From Carya illinoinensis (taxonomy: Eukaryota > Streptophyta > Magnoliopsida > Fagales > Juglandaceae), in assembly GCF_018687715.1 (NCBI RefSeq), contig NC_056753.1, forward strand, positions 14,878,501-14,942,500: a DNA stretch of 64,000 bases, written 5' to 3'. The stretch's first letter is position 1, and each line of letters opens with the position of its first letter. Of this stretch, positions 34,975-49,326 are shown piece after piece. A program made the position numbers and the translations under genes. The notes below the pieces were generated by a model. That model had not been told where the DNA came from, made no database searches, and saw only the letters and a list, made by a program, of their open reading frames with translations.

Positions 34975-35534
34975 ATTTTTTTTTAAGGGAAATACTTTCA
35001 TTACTGGTAGAAGAATAACAAGTGTAAATCAGTCCTAAGGACTTGATGAATACAATTTGAACCAGAATCCCACCATACATTTGTATGTTCTACATTTCTA
35101 GCAGATCTAGCTAGTATGTGGCTGCTTGGTTGCCTTCCCTATTTATATGAGAAATTATACAAATAGGAATTTGGCTCATGAGTTGCTTAATATCAGAGAC
35201 TATATTACCAAGCCTACTTGAATCTTTAGAAGTTGTTATTGCTTTCACTGAGAGAAGGGAACCACTTTTAATACTCAGTACTTGAAGTCCTAAGGGAATA
35301 CAGAGTTGTAGTCCCCTTAGAATTGCAATTAGCTCTATCCATAGGATCCATAACAATCTGTTCTTTCATGCTTACTGACAATAAGACCTTACCCACATGG
35401 TCTCTTACAATTATGCCCACACCAACATTATTTCCTTCATGAAATATAGGCCCATCCACATTGAGCTTGACTGTCCCCTCATATGGTGCCTGCCAATAGA
35501 GTTGCCTCTTAATTCTGTATGGGTTGATGCTTCT

Positions 35535-35580
<46 letters not shown>

Positions 35581-37500
35581 TAAGCCCATCTTCAACATCC
35601 CTTTGTTCTCCCTCAAATATCCATAAGTTTCTTCTCCTCCAACAGACCCATGCTATCATTATAAAGATCTATTTGTTCTTTACTGTAGCACTCCTACACT
35701 TTGATCATCACTTCAAGTAGTTGCAGCGTTGTGTCTTCTATTGTAAGATTAGGGAGATGTTTCTGCCACACGTGCCTCAATTCAAGAATAGAGAGCATGT
35801 AAAGAGTTCTCTACCCCAGATGAACAAAGTTGGCATGAATTATCCTCTACTGGTTTCCTTTTTTGCAGATTCTCTTTGGTTGGTTGTCCATCTAACACTG
35901 CTCTCCATGCAAAAAGCTAAGCCTTATGTGGTATTTTTAGCTTCCAGATTACTTTTAGAACCTGTTTTTGTCTATTTGCTGAAGAGCTCTCCCCTTCTGA
36001 TCTTCTGTTGCCATACCCCTCAGAAATCTATATGCACTCTGTACACTAAAACTTCTAATTCTTTCCAATGCCCAAATCAACTTGTCTTTATGGTTCTCAA
36101 GGCTTATTACTATCTTCAGAACCTCATCAGTAGCTATAGATAGAAGTAAGCATCTAACTTTAAATAAATCCCACCAACTACTATTCATATCAATGAGGGA
36201 CTCTACTTTGGCATCATTATCAATATTCTATCCACCAGCCATTTGTTTGAGATCTATTATACCAGGGATCCAATTGTCCTTCCAAATTCTAACCCCTCTG
36301 CCATTACCAATCCTCCATCTACATCCCTACATCAATTTGTCTTTTACTGACTAGATGCCCCTCCACACATAAGATGGATTGTGTTCCAATTTTGAATCTG
36401 AAAAATTAGCATGAGGGAAGTATGTAGTCTTGAAAATCTTGTGAAGAAAGCTATCATTTAACTACATAAGTCTCTACCCTTGTTTAGCTAATAAGGCATC
36501 ATTAAAAGTTTTTAGATCCTTAAAACTCAATCCTCCTTCACTCTTGGGTAGACACAGCCTCTTCCAACTAATCCAATGTATCTTGTTCTCCTCCTCTCTT
36601 TGGCCCCACCAAAATCTTGCCATCAACTGTTCAAGCTCAGTGTGTAATGCATTTGGCAATTTGAAGCAACTCATAGCATAGGTGGGTATTGACAGTGCAA
36701 CTACCTTGAGAAGGACTTCTTTTCCATCTTGAGAAAGCAACTTTTCCTTCCAATTTTGCAACTTCATTCACACTTTGTGTTTGATGTCAGAAAATGCCCT
36801 TGCTTTGTGCCTTCCCACCATTGGTGGAAGGCCTAAATATTTTTCATAGTTCTGATACTCATGAATACCCCAAAAGGATATTAGTTCATGTTGCTTCTCC
36901 ACTGGTACATTTTTACTAAATACCATTGTTGTTTTTTCTTTATTTATCTTCTTCCCTGATGCTTTTTCATAATCTGAGAGGATCCTATGAGCTGTCATGG
37001 TTTCTTGAAGTGATGCCTTACAGAATATAGCACACTGTCATCTGCAAACAACAGATGATTCACCCTTGGGGCACCTCTACACACCTTGATACCATTGATC
37101 ATCTTCTGTTGGCTAGCTCAAGTCAAAGTGGTTAAGTCCTTCTAATATAGGTAGGGAGAGAGGGGGTCTCCCTGCCTAATACCTTGAGATGGATAAACTA
37201 GTCCAACTGGTTCTCCATTAATCAGAATAAAGAATGTGACAGACTTTACACAAAACATGATCCTATCAATCCATTGTCTTGCAAACCCCATATGCTGCAT
37301 CACTACTTCCAAGTAGGAGCAATCAAACCTGTCATAAGCTTTACTCATGTCCAACTTAAGAGACATGAATCCTTCTTTGCCCTTCCTTTTTTGCTTTTGA
37401 GAAAATGCACCATTTCATAGGCCACTAGGGTATTCTCAGAAACAGCTCTACCAAGAACATATGCACTTTGAGAAATAGAAATTACATTAGGTAGAATATT
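34975..37500 (-). pseudogene. LINE with RT, zinc-binding region and RNase H tail, decayed
   Basis: In minus order: RT pieces [16 protein letters not shown] and [16 protein letters not shown] (37142-37366), KASGKKINKEKT (36768-36998), [18 protein letters not shown] with [19 protein letters not shown] (36474-36767), then an RNase H-like tail (35111-35460) with VGVGIIVRDHVGKVLL and SHINREGNQAA. It is 5'-truncated near 37500 and ends in an A tail (T run at 34975-34984). Stops and frameshifts are frequent. A (GA)17 microsatellite lies at about 35540-35574. Confidence 0.85.
35540..35574. repeat. (GA)n microsatellite
   Basis: About 17 uninterrupted GA units, inside the decayed LINE. Confidence 0.9.
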
Positions 37501-37589
37501 CTAGAATAATTACCACGACTAAAGACTAATAATACACCTCCCTAATACAAAGTGTGTATGTTAGTTACACCCATTTTTCTTAGATGCAT

Positions 37590-39976
37590 GGATAGTTAGT
37601 CAAAACCAGGAGCTATAGTAACAATGTCAGCCAGTTGGGTAGAGGAAGAAACATTTAGAGTCTTGATACGTCTAGATTGAACCAAATCTAGAACTAGATG
37701 ACAATCAATATCTATGTGCTTCATGCACTCATGGAAAACTGGGTTGGCAGCAATGTGGAGGGCAACTTTGTTTTTACAAAAGAGCAAGTAATGAGATGAG
37801 ACCTCAACTAATAAATATTTAAGTAGTGTTGAAAGCCATAGTAGTTCACAACAAGTTGATGCCATGGATTTGTATTTGGCTTCTACTAATGACGTAGTGA
37901 TCTATTTCTTGATGACATAGTGATCCGTTTCTTGGATTTTCAAGAAACTAGAAAGTCTCCAATAAAAATGCGAAAACTAGTTACTAATTGACAAGTATCA
38001 GGGCAACCAACTCAGTCCAAATCATAGAAAGCTCATAGTTGTAACTTGGATGAACTGGAAAAAAAGATACTTTGTCCAGGTGTGGATTTAAGATACCTCA
38101 GCATCCTATGAACTGTATTTAAATGAGCCTAGTGTGGTTGAGTAAGAAACTGACTCAAAGTATTAACTAAGTAGGCTATGTCGGGTCTGGTGATGGCCAA
38201 ATAAAGCAATCTACCTATAAGCCTCATGTAAGACTTGGGATCTAAAATTAAATCTCCATCTGATTTAGAGAGTTTTAAGTTCTGTTCCATCAGAAATGTA
38301 GAGGGTTTGGCGGCTAACAAACTAGAATTAGCAAGTATCTCCAAGGTGTAATTGCACTGACACATGGAACTATCAGCGGTGGATCTAGCTACTTCAAGAC
38401 CAAGAAAATACTTGAGGTGTCTAAGATCCTTGAGCTTGAACTTGGATTGCAGAAATAGTTCTAAAGAGTTCCAAGCAATTAAATCATTACAAGTAATGAC
38501 AATATCATCCACATAAACAAGAAGTGCTATGAATGTAGAAGAGTAAGATTTGGTAAAAATGGAATAATCTAAATTGGATTGGGTAAATCCATAGTCAACG
38601 AAGGTTTATGTGAATCTTGAAAACCATTGCTTGGAAGCTTGTTTCAATCTATATAAGGATTTGTTTAGTTTGTAAACTCATGTATCTCCTTGCTTTTTAA
38701 AACCTGGTGGGACTTGCATGTATACTTCCTTATCCAACTCTCCATGAAGAAAAGCATTATTTACATCAAACCGACATAAATGCCAATTATGAATAACTGC
38801 CAAAGCTAAAAGACATCAAATGGTGACAATTTTTACAATAGGAGAGTATCAAAATAATCAATACCTTTTTGTTGTGTGTACCCCTTTTGCAACAAATCTA
38901 GTTTTATAACATTCTAAAGTCCCATCTGAATTAAATTTGCATTTGTACACCCACTTACAACTAATTGCTTTCTTACCAAGTAATAGATCAGTTAAATTCC
39001 AGGTTTTATTTTCCTCATGAGCATTTATTTTAGCAACCATTACTTCTTTCTGGTGTGAGTATTTGATAGCTTAGCTAAAGGTTTGAGGTTCATAATGAGA
39101 GGAAATGGAAAAGGTAAAAGCACAATGAGTAGTAGATAATTTTGAATAGGAGAGAGTAGAAGAGATAGGATATAATGTACCTGTATTGTGTGAAACATTT
39201 CCTATGGAATCAGATGGATTGGAAGAATCACTAGAGACCATTGAACAATGATAATCTTGCAAGTATTTAGGTTGTCTTCTATACCAAAGAGAGATTCTTT
39301 GAGTGGGAAGAGGATTATCATTAGATGTAATAGAAAAGGACTGAAGATGAATGTCTTCTATAATAGGGGAATGAATGACTAGAAATGGATCTGAAGTAGA
39401 AGAAGATGGTGATGAGGATTGAAAAGGAATGAAAAACAATATCTCTGGAGTTGAAAACAGATTTCGTAGAAAGGCTAAGTAATTTGTATCATATTATTCC
39501 AGGGGGATAACCAAGGAAGACACAAGGTGATGCTCTTGCTTCAAATTTTGAATGATGAGCAACATGCATAGATACATAACAGAGACATCCAAAAACCTTA
39601 AAAGGGTTATAGGAAGGTGGCTTTTGGAATGATATTTTGTTAGACAACAATGGTATAGGTAATTTGTTGATTATATAAACTGAGGTAAGAATACAATAAT
39701 ACTAGAAAATGAGAGGAATATGGGATTGAAATTTGAGTGCTCTGGCGACATTTAGAATGTGTTGATGCTTTCGTTCAACAACACCATCTTTTGAGGTGTG
39801 TATACACAACTTTTATGGTAAATAACACCTAATCTACTATTATAGAATTTGGTCATATTGAATTTGATGCCAATATCAAATTGTATAACTTTGATTCTGG
39901 AATCAAATTGTGTTTTTGCAAGCTGGAAAAATGATTGTATGTGCTGTCTAGTTTCATTAGATACACCCAAGTGCAA
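37590..39976 (-). pseudogene. Ty1/copia pol remnant (integrase, RT, RNase H)
   Basis: In minus order: integrase pieces (39600-39976) with [14 protein letters not shown] and VFGCLCY-like text; an RT start (38858-39040) with ISCKWVYKCKFNSDGTLECYK; an RT core near 38500-38710 with KSLYRLKQASKQW and YVDDI; an RT end (38129-38512) with LKDLRHLKYFLGLEVA and YLAITRPDIAYLVN; RNase H (37596-37865). This order (integrase before RT) defines copia. Several frame breaks, no LTRs attached; the right end is cut at 39986 by the next repeat. Confidence 0.88.
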
Positions 39977-39986
39977 TGACTAAAAT

Positions 39987-41436
39987 TGTGAAGCCCCCTA
40001 GACCCTGCTTGGGATTTGACGGAGACTAAAGAGTCGGGACATGTAACTCAAGGTTACACACCTCTGTTCATGACAGTTAATAGGAAATGCACCTAACATG
40101 TTTCTAGCAGTATGTAATAATCGCAGCGGAAAAAGTTTGATTCTAAGTAAAGATTAGAGCAATTAATACATGGTACCATTATAAAATAACTAAGAATCCC
40201 AAAAGTACTTGTTCAAAGTCTCCCAATACAAAAGAAAGGGTTTTAAAAAAACCATAACCCCTTTTCACCACATATTCATGATACCTCAAAAGAAATTGTC
40301 CTTTAGTGGGGCATAGGGTCCTAATTGTTGTAACTCCAGATTTCGAGCAACCTTTTGGGCTTCAATTATATCCCCATGCCTGTATAATGTAGTCAGTCAC
40401 GTAATCCATCCAATTTTCCAAAGTAAGAGCTTCCTCAAGCTCGGGTGACCACTGCATCATATAACTCTCATTTATAATATCTTAGATCTCCCTAAGGAAT
40501 CGTGAAGTGACCTTTAGACAAGAAATAACAAAATAGAACCTGTCCTCAAGGGTGAACTCATCATCAATGAAGTTATGCAACTCATCCAACTTTAAGCAAA
40601 GTCTTTGGATCCTGTCACAACTTCTACCTTTTTGGAGGGGAATGGTAGTGGAAACTACCACAGTGAGATTTCAAGAAATCTTAGCTAGTCAACCAAAAAC
40701 ATACAAGAAGATAACATAAGCATGTAGAGGCAAACCATGAGTATGACATGCATGGACATGAACTTGACCCAAAAATTTGTTTCACTCTTGTATTCTTTTC
40801 TGAAACATAACCCAAATATTTTTGTAATGAAAACAAAAATAGTCATGTAAAGATACCATTTTCAACCATATTACTTATCCATATAAACCATGTTCAATGT
40901 GGGTGGACACCTCACGGCTCCTCTATGCACCATGGGCTCCCTGCTAATTACCGCATCACATAGTCAGCTCTCTTAATTGGGTGTGAGTACATCAAAGTTC
41001 ATATAACACGGCAGTTTGCAATTTGCCTTCACCGCTTTTAATGTGGTGCACCTACTAATGTTAGGTGCTATTTCACTCTAGAATCCTTTAAAAAGGACCC
41101 ATTTGAAGTCTGTTGACTATTCTTCGTCAATCCAAGGGCTACCACTTCCAATTTAAGCACTCTAGAGTGGACAAAGGAGTTCCACTACGATATTTCCCCA
41201 TCCTAACATTTGGGGTTATGAAAAAAATCATTTTCTCCCCTTTCAAAAAAAACATAACCTAAAATATATGTAACATGTACTTGTGACAAAGCATATTTTC
41301 CTTTTGTGCATAATCTAAACATGTATATCATGAAACTGTTGACTCTTATGCAACAAAGTCATGAACTCATGTCTTATATCAAAGTGCACCACGTTTACAA
41401 CTTGAAAGAATTAGAACATGCAATATACTTGGGGGA
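39987..41436 (+). repeat. LTR-like family C/D copy, first part
   Basis: Starts TGTGAAGCCCCC, then a CATGAC block, ATGCACCT, and ATCGCAGCGGAAAAA near 40130. It has the family's GGAGTTCCAC block near 41180 and then stops abruptly at the next copy. No coding sequence. It may resume at 44691. Confidence 0.55.
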
Positions 41437-44400
41437 ATGCACTGATCAGTCTCGTTATGATGGACGGAGACTGTAGGGTCAGGACATGCAACACTAGGCT
41501 ACACATCCTACATTCATGACATATAAGAAGCAATGCACCTAAGTATACTAGCAGTATGCAATAAAATCAGAACGGAATAATAAAAGTTAGATAATCTTAG
41601 CAATGTGATAAGCGATTGCAAAGCACATGGTACCGTTACTAAACAAAATACCCAACATTGTCTTTTTCCAAAACAAGCATTTTATATATATAGTTTTCCA
41701 AAAGCATAGAGTATTCTTAATCTCCCAAAGTGCGGGACCTTTTCTCAAAATGAACCAAGTCTCAAAATTGAAACAAGCATTTCCTCTTGAGGGAAATGGG
41801 GTCCCAACTTTTGCATTCTTTTTTTTTTTTTTCATCAAAAGGGCTCGAGCTTCACTCACTTTCCTAAGAATCAATCCTTATCGTGATTCTTGATCCATTT
41901 GAATTCCTCAATAAACTAGAGTATCTCGGTGATCGCTTGATCAATAGTCTCAAGGCGCCCCAAGATGGAGGGCTTGGGTGAGCTTGGGACCATCTTAGGT
42001 ACAATTCCCTCCAGAGGAGGTGCCATCCTCTTTCGCTTGGTCATTATGGTTCTTGTCGAAGCCTGTAATAACTTCTATCATTCTGGGAAGGGAATGATAG
42101 TAAAAACTTCCACAATGAGATTTCCAGAAACCTCAGTGAGTAAACACGCACCTTGCAATAGTTAATGCAAGCATATAAGAGGTATATTAGGAAATGCGTG
42201 CATGGACATGGACTTGATGCATGACTTGACTGGAACTTGACTTATGCATTGGCCCATTTTCAAAAGACTTGAAACAGAGAGGACAGAGGAGTTCCACTAG
42301 GACATTCCCCTCTTTAACACTTGGGGTCATGATAAAAGATTTAGACTCTTTTCTTTGAAAAATATTTTTCCCAAATGCATGTGACATGATACGTAAGACA
42401 TATAACTTCTTACACTTGACTTATGACATATAAGATGTCGTGCGTGAAATAATCAGGCGTAATATGTTCAAAACATGGCATGGTAACATAGACTACATGA
42501 GACATCAAAACACATTCATGGAACCATGGAAACTCATCTTGGCCAAAACATCCAAGTACAAAGTCATAAGAAAACATCACTTTAACATATTCCAAACTTG
42601 AAGCATATTACATAGAAATCATAGAACAATGAAGCAAAGCATGAAATCATGGTGTTTGGCTAAGATCCAAAACTTCTAAACTTGCTATAGCCGAATCATC
42701 AAGTTTCACAAATCATCAACATTATTCTTAGCAAAACCAAAACATACAGAGGTTGTTGTCATTTTCATCACAAATCGAAGCATACAATTTAATCCATAAT
42801 CATATTCAAGATTGTATGAGTATATTCAACCAAATAAATAAGAAACAGCAAGCAAAGCAATGATAACATGAGATGGATCTACACAAACATATACGAGTAT
42901 TAACAAAGAGTAAGTTGGGTGTATACTTATAAAAATCCACGAAATGAAATAAAATCAAGCTGTAAATCAAAATATAACTCATTAGAATGAGTGTTTCAAA
43001 GCCCTAATCCATGTTCTTGAGTGTGTGAGGGTTTCTTGGGTCACCACTAGGGTTAGGATACTCAGCTTCTTGGGTTTTAGGTTAAGAAACCCTTTGTTTT
43101 CCTTGTGCTCCCATCCATATCATGAAATAGAGTGAAAATGAAAGAGGTTGGCCAAATACATGGAGGATTTGTGTCCTCAACCATTCGGCTTGGACCATTT
43201 CTAGGAAACCCTAATTTGTTTCCCATGAACAAGTGTCAAAATTGTGTGTGTTTCACCATATTCGAATTCCCATGAGATTCAAATCTCGCCTTGAGTAAAA
43301 AATGTGATGTTTGTGTGTAGAAACAAAGAGAAACCAAGTTATTACTGCGGTTCCTCCTTGTGAATGCTGAAATCCCTCTCTTGAAACAGGCCTCCCTTGT
43401 TTGGTTTGAAGGAAAGGGTGAGAAAGTGAGAAATCTTCAAGTGAGAGTGTGAGGAAATGTAGAAAAGATGAGAGCTCATGCAAGAATCCAAAAATGGCCA
43501 AGAGGAAAAGATCTAGGCGTGTGGCTCTATCCCCCTTTATATAGAAGTCTCTTCTCCTTCCCATTAGTTGCCTCCAAATCCTAGCATGTGTGACAAGTGG
43601 CTTATTCCTTCCTCCTCCTTCCTTCTAGCCAAAAATGACTCTTTAGATTCTCATCATTAGATTGCATGGGAAGTGGCATGCATGGGTGGCATGTGGGGCT
43701 CATTTCCCTTTGGCCAAAACTCCCTTTTCCCTCTTGTGCCCTTCCCTTCTCTTTAGCAAGTGAGTATTCTCCAAGGGTACTTGTGTAATACACTTCATGC
43801 CTCTTCCTTTTCCCAACAAGCAAGCCTTGGCATGAGTGACAAGTGGCATAGGCATGTGTCTTGCCCATTTCCACCCACTCCTCTCCACTTCTTCCCACTT
43901 TGTTGCTTCATCATCTTCTTGCCTCTTCCCAAGGTGGCTTTTCATGTACCATGGTCCATTTTGTAACCTAAGTGACAAGTGGTAATTGATGGTTGTGCTT
44001 GTGAGGGTAGTGGCCAAAAATATGAGGGTAGGTTAGTCTTTGAGCAAAAGTCTTTTCATCTTATCTTCTAGAAGCTCATTGCATGGTTGACATGTGGCAA
44101 AATCTGAAGACAATTTTGTATGCAAGCCATATTTCGAAATCCCCTTGTTTCCCTTTGGTTTCCCCATGCAAATCACTTGGAAACATCTATTTGTTTTCCC
44201 TAGGCACCATTTTCCATGAACATCTTTCTTGGAACTTAAAATTGTGTCAAACAAAGAGGTGTAGGCATGTGGGAGGGGCTTGGCCGAATGTTTCTTAGTC
44301 TTCCTTAGGTCATCTTGCCATTTGGTTCTTCTAGATGCCTCATACATGTAGGACAAGTGTCATACCCATTTAGGGTAGGTGTGCAAGCCATCCCTTGGCT

Positions 44401-44690
44401 TCCCTACACTTCTCTCTCCCCCTATTAGCCCACTATCATGACTAGGTAATATAGTTCCTCACATGTATAACGCATGGCACTAATGACAAGGGTTTGGGTC
44501 ATGGGCTTTGGGACATTGGGTTTAGGTTTCCTTATAGGCGCCTAATTTTACATACGTTGGATTGGTCTTCTCTTGGGTTTGGGTTGTTTAATCACCATTC
44601 TAAGGCCTCACCATTCTAACCAAAAAAATATAAGCACTTCAGTAATGAAAAAATTAAAGATTCCAATCTAGCAAAATCCAGGCTATCACA
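41437..44690 (+). repeat. LTR-like family C/D copy, near full length
   Basis: A second copy in the same orientation: CATGACATATAAGAAG, then GCAATGCACCT, GGAGTTCCACTAGG near 42290, and a long CT-rich half with CCCTAA words. It ends GGCTATCACA at 44690, the inverse of TGTGA starts in the family. Open frames at 43250-44360 are compositional. It probably interrupts the copy begun at 39987. Confidence 0.5.
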
Positions 44691-44906
44691 AGCATCAACC
44701 AAGCATGTAATATCACTTGGAATCAAACATGACATTTACATCAACAAGCAACATCATGGCAAGTATGTACAAGGTTGTAAACATAGCATGTGACAAGCAA
44801 AATCATGCCAAATATGTACAAGGCCGAATACATAGCATATGAAAAGGAACAATTCCATAATTCAATTTAATCAAAAACATGCAAATTTTAAATGCTACAT
44901 AAGTAC
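44691..44906 (+). repeat. Host repeat DNA left of the large insertion
   Basis: CATG/AACATAGCATG-rich DNA ending in AGTAC (44902-44906). The same AGTAC opens the right flank at 61129, so this segment was probably continuous with 61134 onward before the insertion. Confidence 0.5.
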
Positions 44907-45558
44907 TGTTAATTTCGTGTTTCGTACACCTTAGGGTTGGGCTCTTAACAATATAGGCCTTCGCTCTCGTGGGCCTGCAATCACAGAAAAGGGATTGGTA
45001 GAGGGAGGCCTTATGGTGGCCAAGGAAGCCTCCAATGCCTAAGTCAACAATAATCCTTAGATAATATGGGAATGAGAGAATTTAGCAAGCAAGTTCTCAG
45101 TAATGAACCCCCATTTACCTGATGTCTAGGGGTCCTTTTATACCCTGCCTCAAGGGTCTAGTGGCCATGCCTTGTGGCCTGGGTGGAGGAGTGTCCCCCT
45201 AGAGTCCCCTCTGCCATGCCTTTTTTATGCGGTGTATCCCTCTAGGTGAAGTAATTAATGCGGCATGATTTCCTAGTGAGTGCATTTAATGTAGCATGAT
45301 CCTCTGGTATTGATTTAGAGTCTAATCCCCTCCATCTAGCATGTTCTCTTCCTCCTTCTGTTGGTGTACCCATTTGTGTTCCTTGCATAGTATCCCATCT
45401 TCGAACCTATTCCTTATGCCTGATTTACATGGGTCGTTGAGTGGCTCTGCGGGCCTAGGTCTAGCTTTTAGGGCCCTTTGGGGTGGGGGGGACCCCCCTG
45501 ACACCTAATATAGGTCGGCCCTCTGGGGCCTGAGGCCTTGAGAAAAATCCCCCCAATA
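44907..45558 (-). repeat. Left (3') LTR of element T
   Basis: 652 bp. The minus strand starts TATTGGGGGGATTTTT (a TG-to-TA change), has GGTATAAAAGGACCCC as promoter core and ends ...AAATTAACA. A G-rich tract, GTCGGGGTAAC, precedes it as a polypurine-like site. Confidence 0.65.
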
Positions 45559-46459
45559 GTTACCCCGACAATTCCCATTGGACCAGACCGATAGGAATTT
45601 TCTACTTTTGCCTAATGTTGCCATTTGTCTTTCTTATCCGGCTAGCCGAAGCAAAAACATTTTCCTTTTGATCACTCCATGTATCAGACCATGACCTTTC
45701 TTTGTCCATCCAGACACAGTTGTTGGGGATTTGATCTCGATACCCAATGACAGTTGTTCCATCTTTTCCTCAATTATAGTTTTCAAACATTTTCTTTCTT
45801 TAGTTGTTGTGTGCATGCGCGAGACTTGAACCATCTTCACCTCCTGTACTCCCTAGCGTATTGAGAGCTAATCGTCACTCCTATAACTTTTACCATACTC
45901 TTGCCACTCCCTTCTCATTTTATTTGTTCTTCCCTTGTCTCTCCCTATTCTCTATTTTTCATTGTGTTCCTACTCGCTAGATGGCCGCCTAGAAATCTGC
46001 CAAACCTACAAGTTTCATCGGTCAATGTGGCCTTAAGGCATGCGTCTCAAAGCTGGGTTACGCCAATCGCTTTTAGCATTCAAAAGCTTCCTTTGGATTC
46101 CTTCAATTGTTAATTTTTACCTACCGCATTCTTGATACGGTGGCCTTCGAAGTCCCATCGCCCTACGAGGGGGCTGTTGGCATTGATGGTTCAGCGTTGT
46201 GCGTCGTTCTCTTCCCTAGCATGTTCTAGTCTACCTATTTGGGGTTTCAAGGGGTTTCACATGATTCAAATTCTCTTGGTCAAATGCATATGTATCAAGG
46301 TGTAAAAGAGTGGATGGGGGTGTAAGAGAGTGTACTTGAGTGGCTAGTTACTTATGGAAGTGGCTTACACCAAGTGGCATTCACATGATCAAAACCGACC
46401 AGAAGTTTAGGGTTTGGAGGTTTAGGGTTTTGGTTATCCTAACCATTTGGGGTTTCAAT

Positions 46460-49000
46460 TTTCTTTAAACTATTTGAGGGTTTGTTAGGGTTGAAATCCT
46501 TTTCTTGGTTGGTCAAAAAGTATTTGAGTGGAGGTAATAGTGAATTGTGTAAGAGCCTATTCACTTGCTTCATTTTCACTCCATTTGCTTACACATTTGT
46601 ACTCATCTTGACAAGTGTTAATTGGATTTTCAAATGGATGGGTAAGATTGTGTCATGTGTCCAAAAAGATTTTCTAGTGATCCTAGGCTGATTTGGACAT
46701 CCTACATAGAGATTTGGCTATTGTTTGAACTGGATGGTACATGGCGCTCTCCCAAGGGATTACTATTCACTTGGACAAACTTTTTATTGCACCATTCGAA
46801 TGCTTGGAGGATTCTGATCTGTTGCTGCATCCTATGGTGGTGGGCTCTATTGAAGTTTGATTCGAAGCAAGCTGATTTAACTTATCGTGAGTTTCTCCTG
46901 ATCCACAACTAAAAGAGAGGTGCCGAGGACATCTGTTGTTTTAGGGGGACGAGTGCCCTCATAGTGTTAGAGCCGCGATACAATATATCTTAGACTGGAA
47001 TGGTAAGTTCTTTTTCCTGTCTGGTTGCATATGGGAGTTTCTGAATGGTTAGGTTTCGTTAGCATCGAGTTCTGATCAGGGTTTCATGGGGTGTCGTTCC
47101 TAGCTACAAGGTTGTTCATCCAATTGCCATGTCTGACGAGCTGTGCCACATTGTAATTGTTCGGGAATGGGTGACATAGCATCTCCTCCTTGTCCACTCA
47201 GAGGTTCTTTTTGGGAAGGATAACCTTGCTACATTCCTCCCTCTGGTGGGCCACATTATTTCCTCCACCCGTGGCATCTTTGTCCGTCTGCCCTTGGCGT
47301 CGTTAAGGAAATGAGCCTCTAGATGGGAACGACCCTGCCTTTATAAGGACCTTCGCCCCAAGGGTAGTTAGCACTGAGGGACCCAGTCTCACGGTGCTTG
47401 TGCAACTTCTCACTTCCTTCATGCCTCCTGTAAAGCTAGCTCGACATCTCGAGGAGAGAGTGTTCCCCAATCTTGGTACGTCCACCACACCCCCTTCTTC
47501 AGTAACCTTAATCATTGAGCCCACTCCGATCTCTGACCTGGGGCCCCGGTTGTGCTTACAAAGCTATGGGACGCGACTTGGAGGGAAAATCTAGTTCAGA
47601 TGCACTTCTAGGGAGCTCCTCTGGACAGGGCACCTCGCCAATCCTGTGTGATTGAACCGCTCCTAGAGTTGAATGTGGAGATTTCCTTTTCTTTAGCATC
47701 CACCACTCAATCCTTGGCAGGGGATCCCAAATCTAAGGAGGTTGCAGGGGATCCCGCAAAGGAGTCAGAGTTTGCTGAGGAGGGCATGTCGGTTGGGAGG
47801 TACCCCCAAAGGGAAGTTTCTATGGGCAAAGTCTAGTTCGTTGCCGTCGTTGCCAGCCCACTGGTGTAAACGATCATTGGTTCTATCGAGGGTGATCAGT
47901 CAATGGTCAAGCATGTTGTCCCTAACCCGCAGAGTCTCAGGGAGACCATGGCGGTCACCGAGAAACCCAAAAAGGGGAGCCCGCACAGTCCCAGTAGTGA
48001 GGAAGGACTACCATCCTTCATGGTTGTTTCCTCGTTTGTGATCGATGGGTTCCCTACTTCTTTGAGCTGTTGGTCAGGTAGGGAGCACCTGAGTGAAGCT
48101 AGGGGTGTTAGGATGGGACCATCCCTACCTCTCCTAGTCTCGAGGCCAGAACTTGGCGAGCGAAGGCCCTAGAGCAGGCGTTTAGGTCACTACAAAACCT
48201 ACTCTCTGAGGTTTTCTCTTGCTCCATGTTCTTCTTTAACTATGTTCCCTGCCCTTTCATTTTGTATTCTTACCTTCTTGCTCCTGGTTGTGAGGGTTGC
48301 AGGGGGTTGATTGGCTGGCCGAGTAGATTGTGAGTGGCTGAGAGGCAGTTGAAAGTGAAAACCTAGATCTTCAATCCATAACGATGCCGACTCTCCACTA
48401 TGCAAGCGTAGAGAGGGAGGAGAGAAGCTGTCTGGAGGCAGAGCTAGCAATGGCTAGGGAGTGGGCTGAGCAAGCTCCAAGAGTCACAAGATTCACTTTA
48501 GGTAGAGAAGGAAAGGCTGAGGGGCCTCAGGGATTTTGACGCTCAGTGGCTTAAGATACTGGAGGAGGAATGCTCAACCTTGTTGGCCATTGCCGAGGAT
48601 TGAGGAGCCTTGTTGTACGCTACGAGGATTAGAGGAAGAGGTGATGACTGAGTTAGGGGTGGCTTAGAAGAGGATAATCGCCCAAGATGTGGTTATTCGG
48701 GATCTGCAAAGCAACATATCTCAAGCGCAAGAGGTTGCTACCCGTGTAAGTGACTAGTTGGGGAGGGCACTCTATGTTCGTGATGATGCTTGGTCCTACA
48801 AGTATCTTGAAGGCCTCGAGAGGATGTGCGACCACGAGTTTCAAGGTGTTGGAGGAGCACTTGCAGGCCGTTGATCTCAAAGACCTTAAGCCTGATCTAC
48901 CTGCCTCCAATCATGCAGGTGATGATTCCAAACACTTTCTGCCTGAGGACGATGACCTCTGGACCATCCTCCCAAGGATGTCGTAGGTGCTGACTCTGGG
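46460..49000 (+). pseudogene. Possible antisense accessory ORF of element T, decayed
   Basis: Plus-strand fragments look protein-derived: WNGKFFFLSGCIWEF at 46996-47040, RDDAWSYKYLEGLERMC near 48785-48830 and FKVLEEHLQAVDLKDLKPDL near 48840-48900. Such FFF..G.WEF and AW.Y.Y.EG patterns are familiar to me from accessory ORFs of Tat-type retroelements, which can lie antisense between pol and the 3' LTR. That is where this is, opposite to T. Stops and frameshifts are many. I cannot confirm the family. Confidence 0.35.
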
Positions 49001-49326
49001 GGAGGCGACTTTGAAGGGACTGGTGCCTACCCCGACAGGCATAGGCTGAATCTAGGTGCCCTCGAGGTGGGCCCTACTGACTCCAAGATGGGCCTCGATG
49101 CCTCCCTTGACTGATCTTATTTGTTTCTTTTTATACATACCGTGATATAGCTTCTTTGCCTTTAGCTCCTTGTCTATATAAACTGTGGTGTCCATTGTAT
49201 CACTATACTTTGCATATAAGTTTTGTTTTGTTTTTTTGTTTTTGGCCATATAATCATATGTCTGTCGTGATTGTCCTTATGTATTCCTAATTTCTTCTCT
49301 TCCTGCCGCTTGTTTAGTTGGGGTTG

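Noticed and set aside
43253..44356. Frames of 98-107 residues on the minus strand
   Set aside because: Repeat-derived, no motif, within an LTR-like copy.
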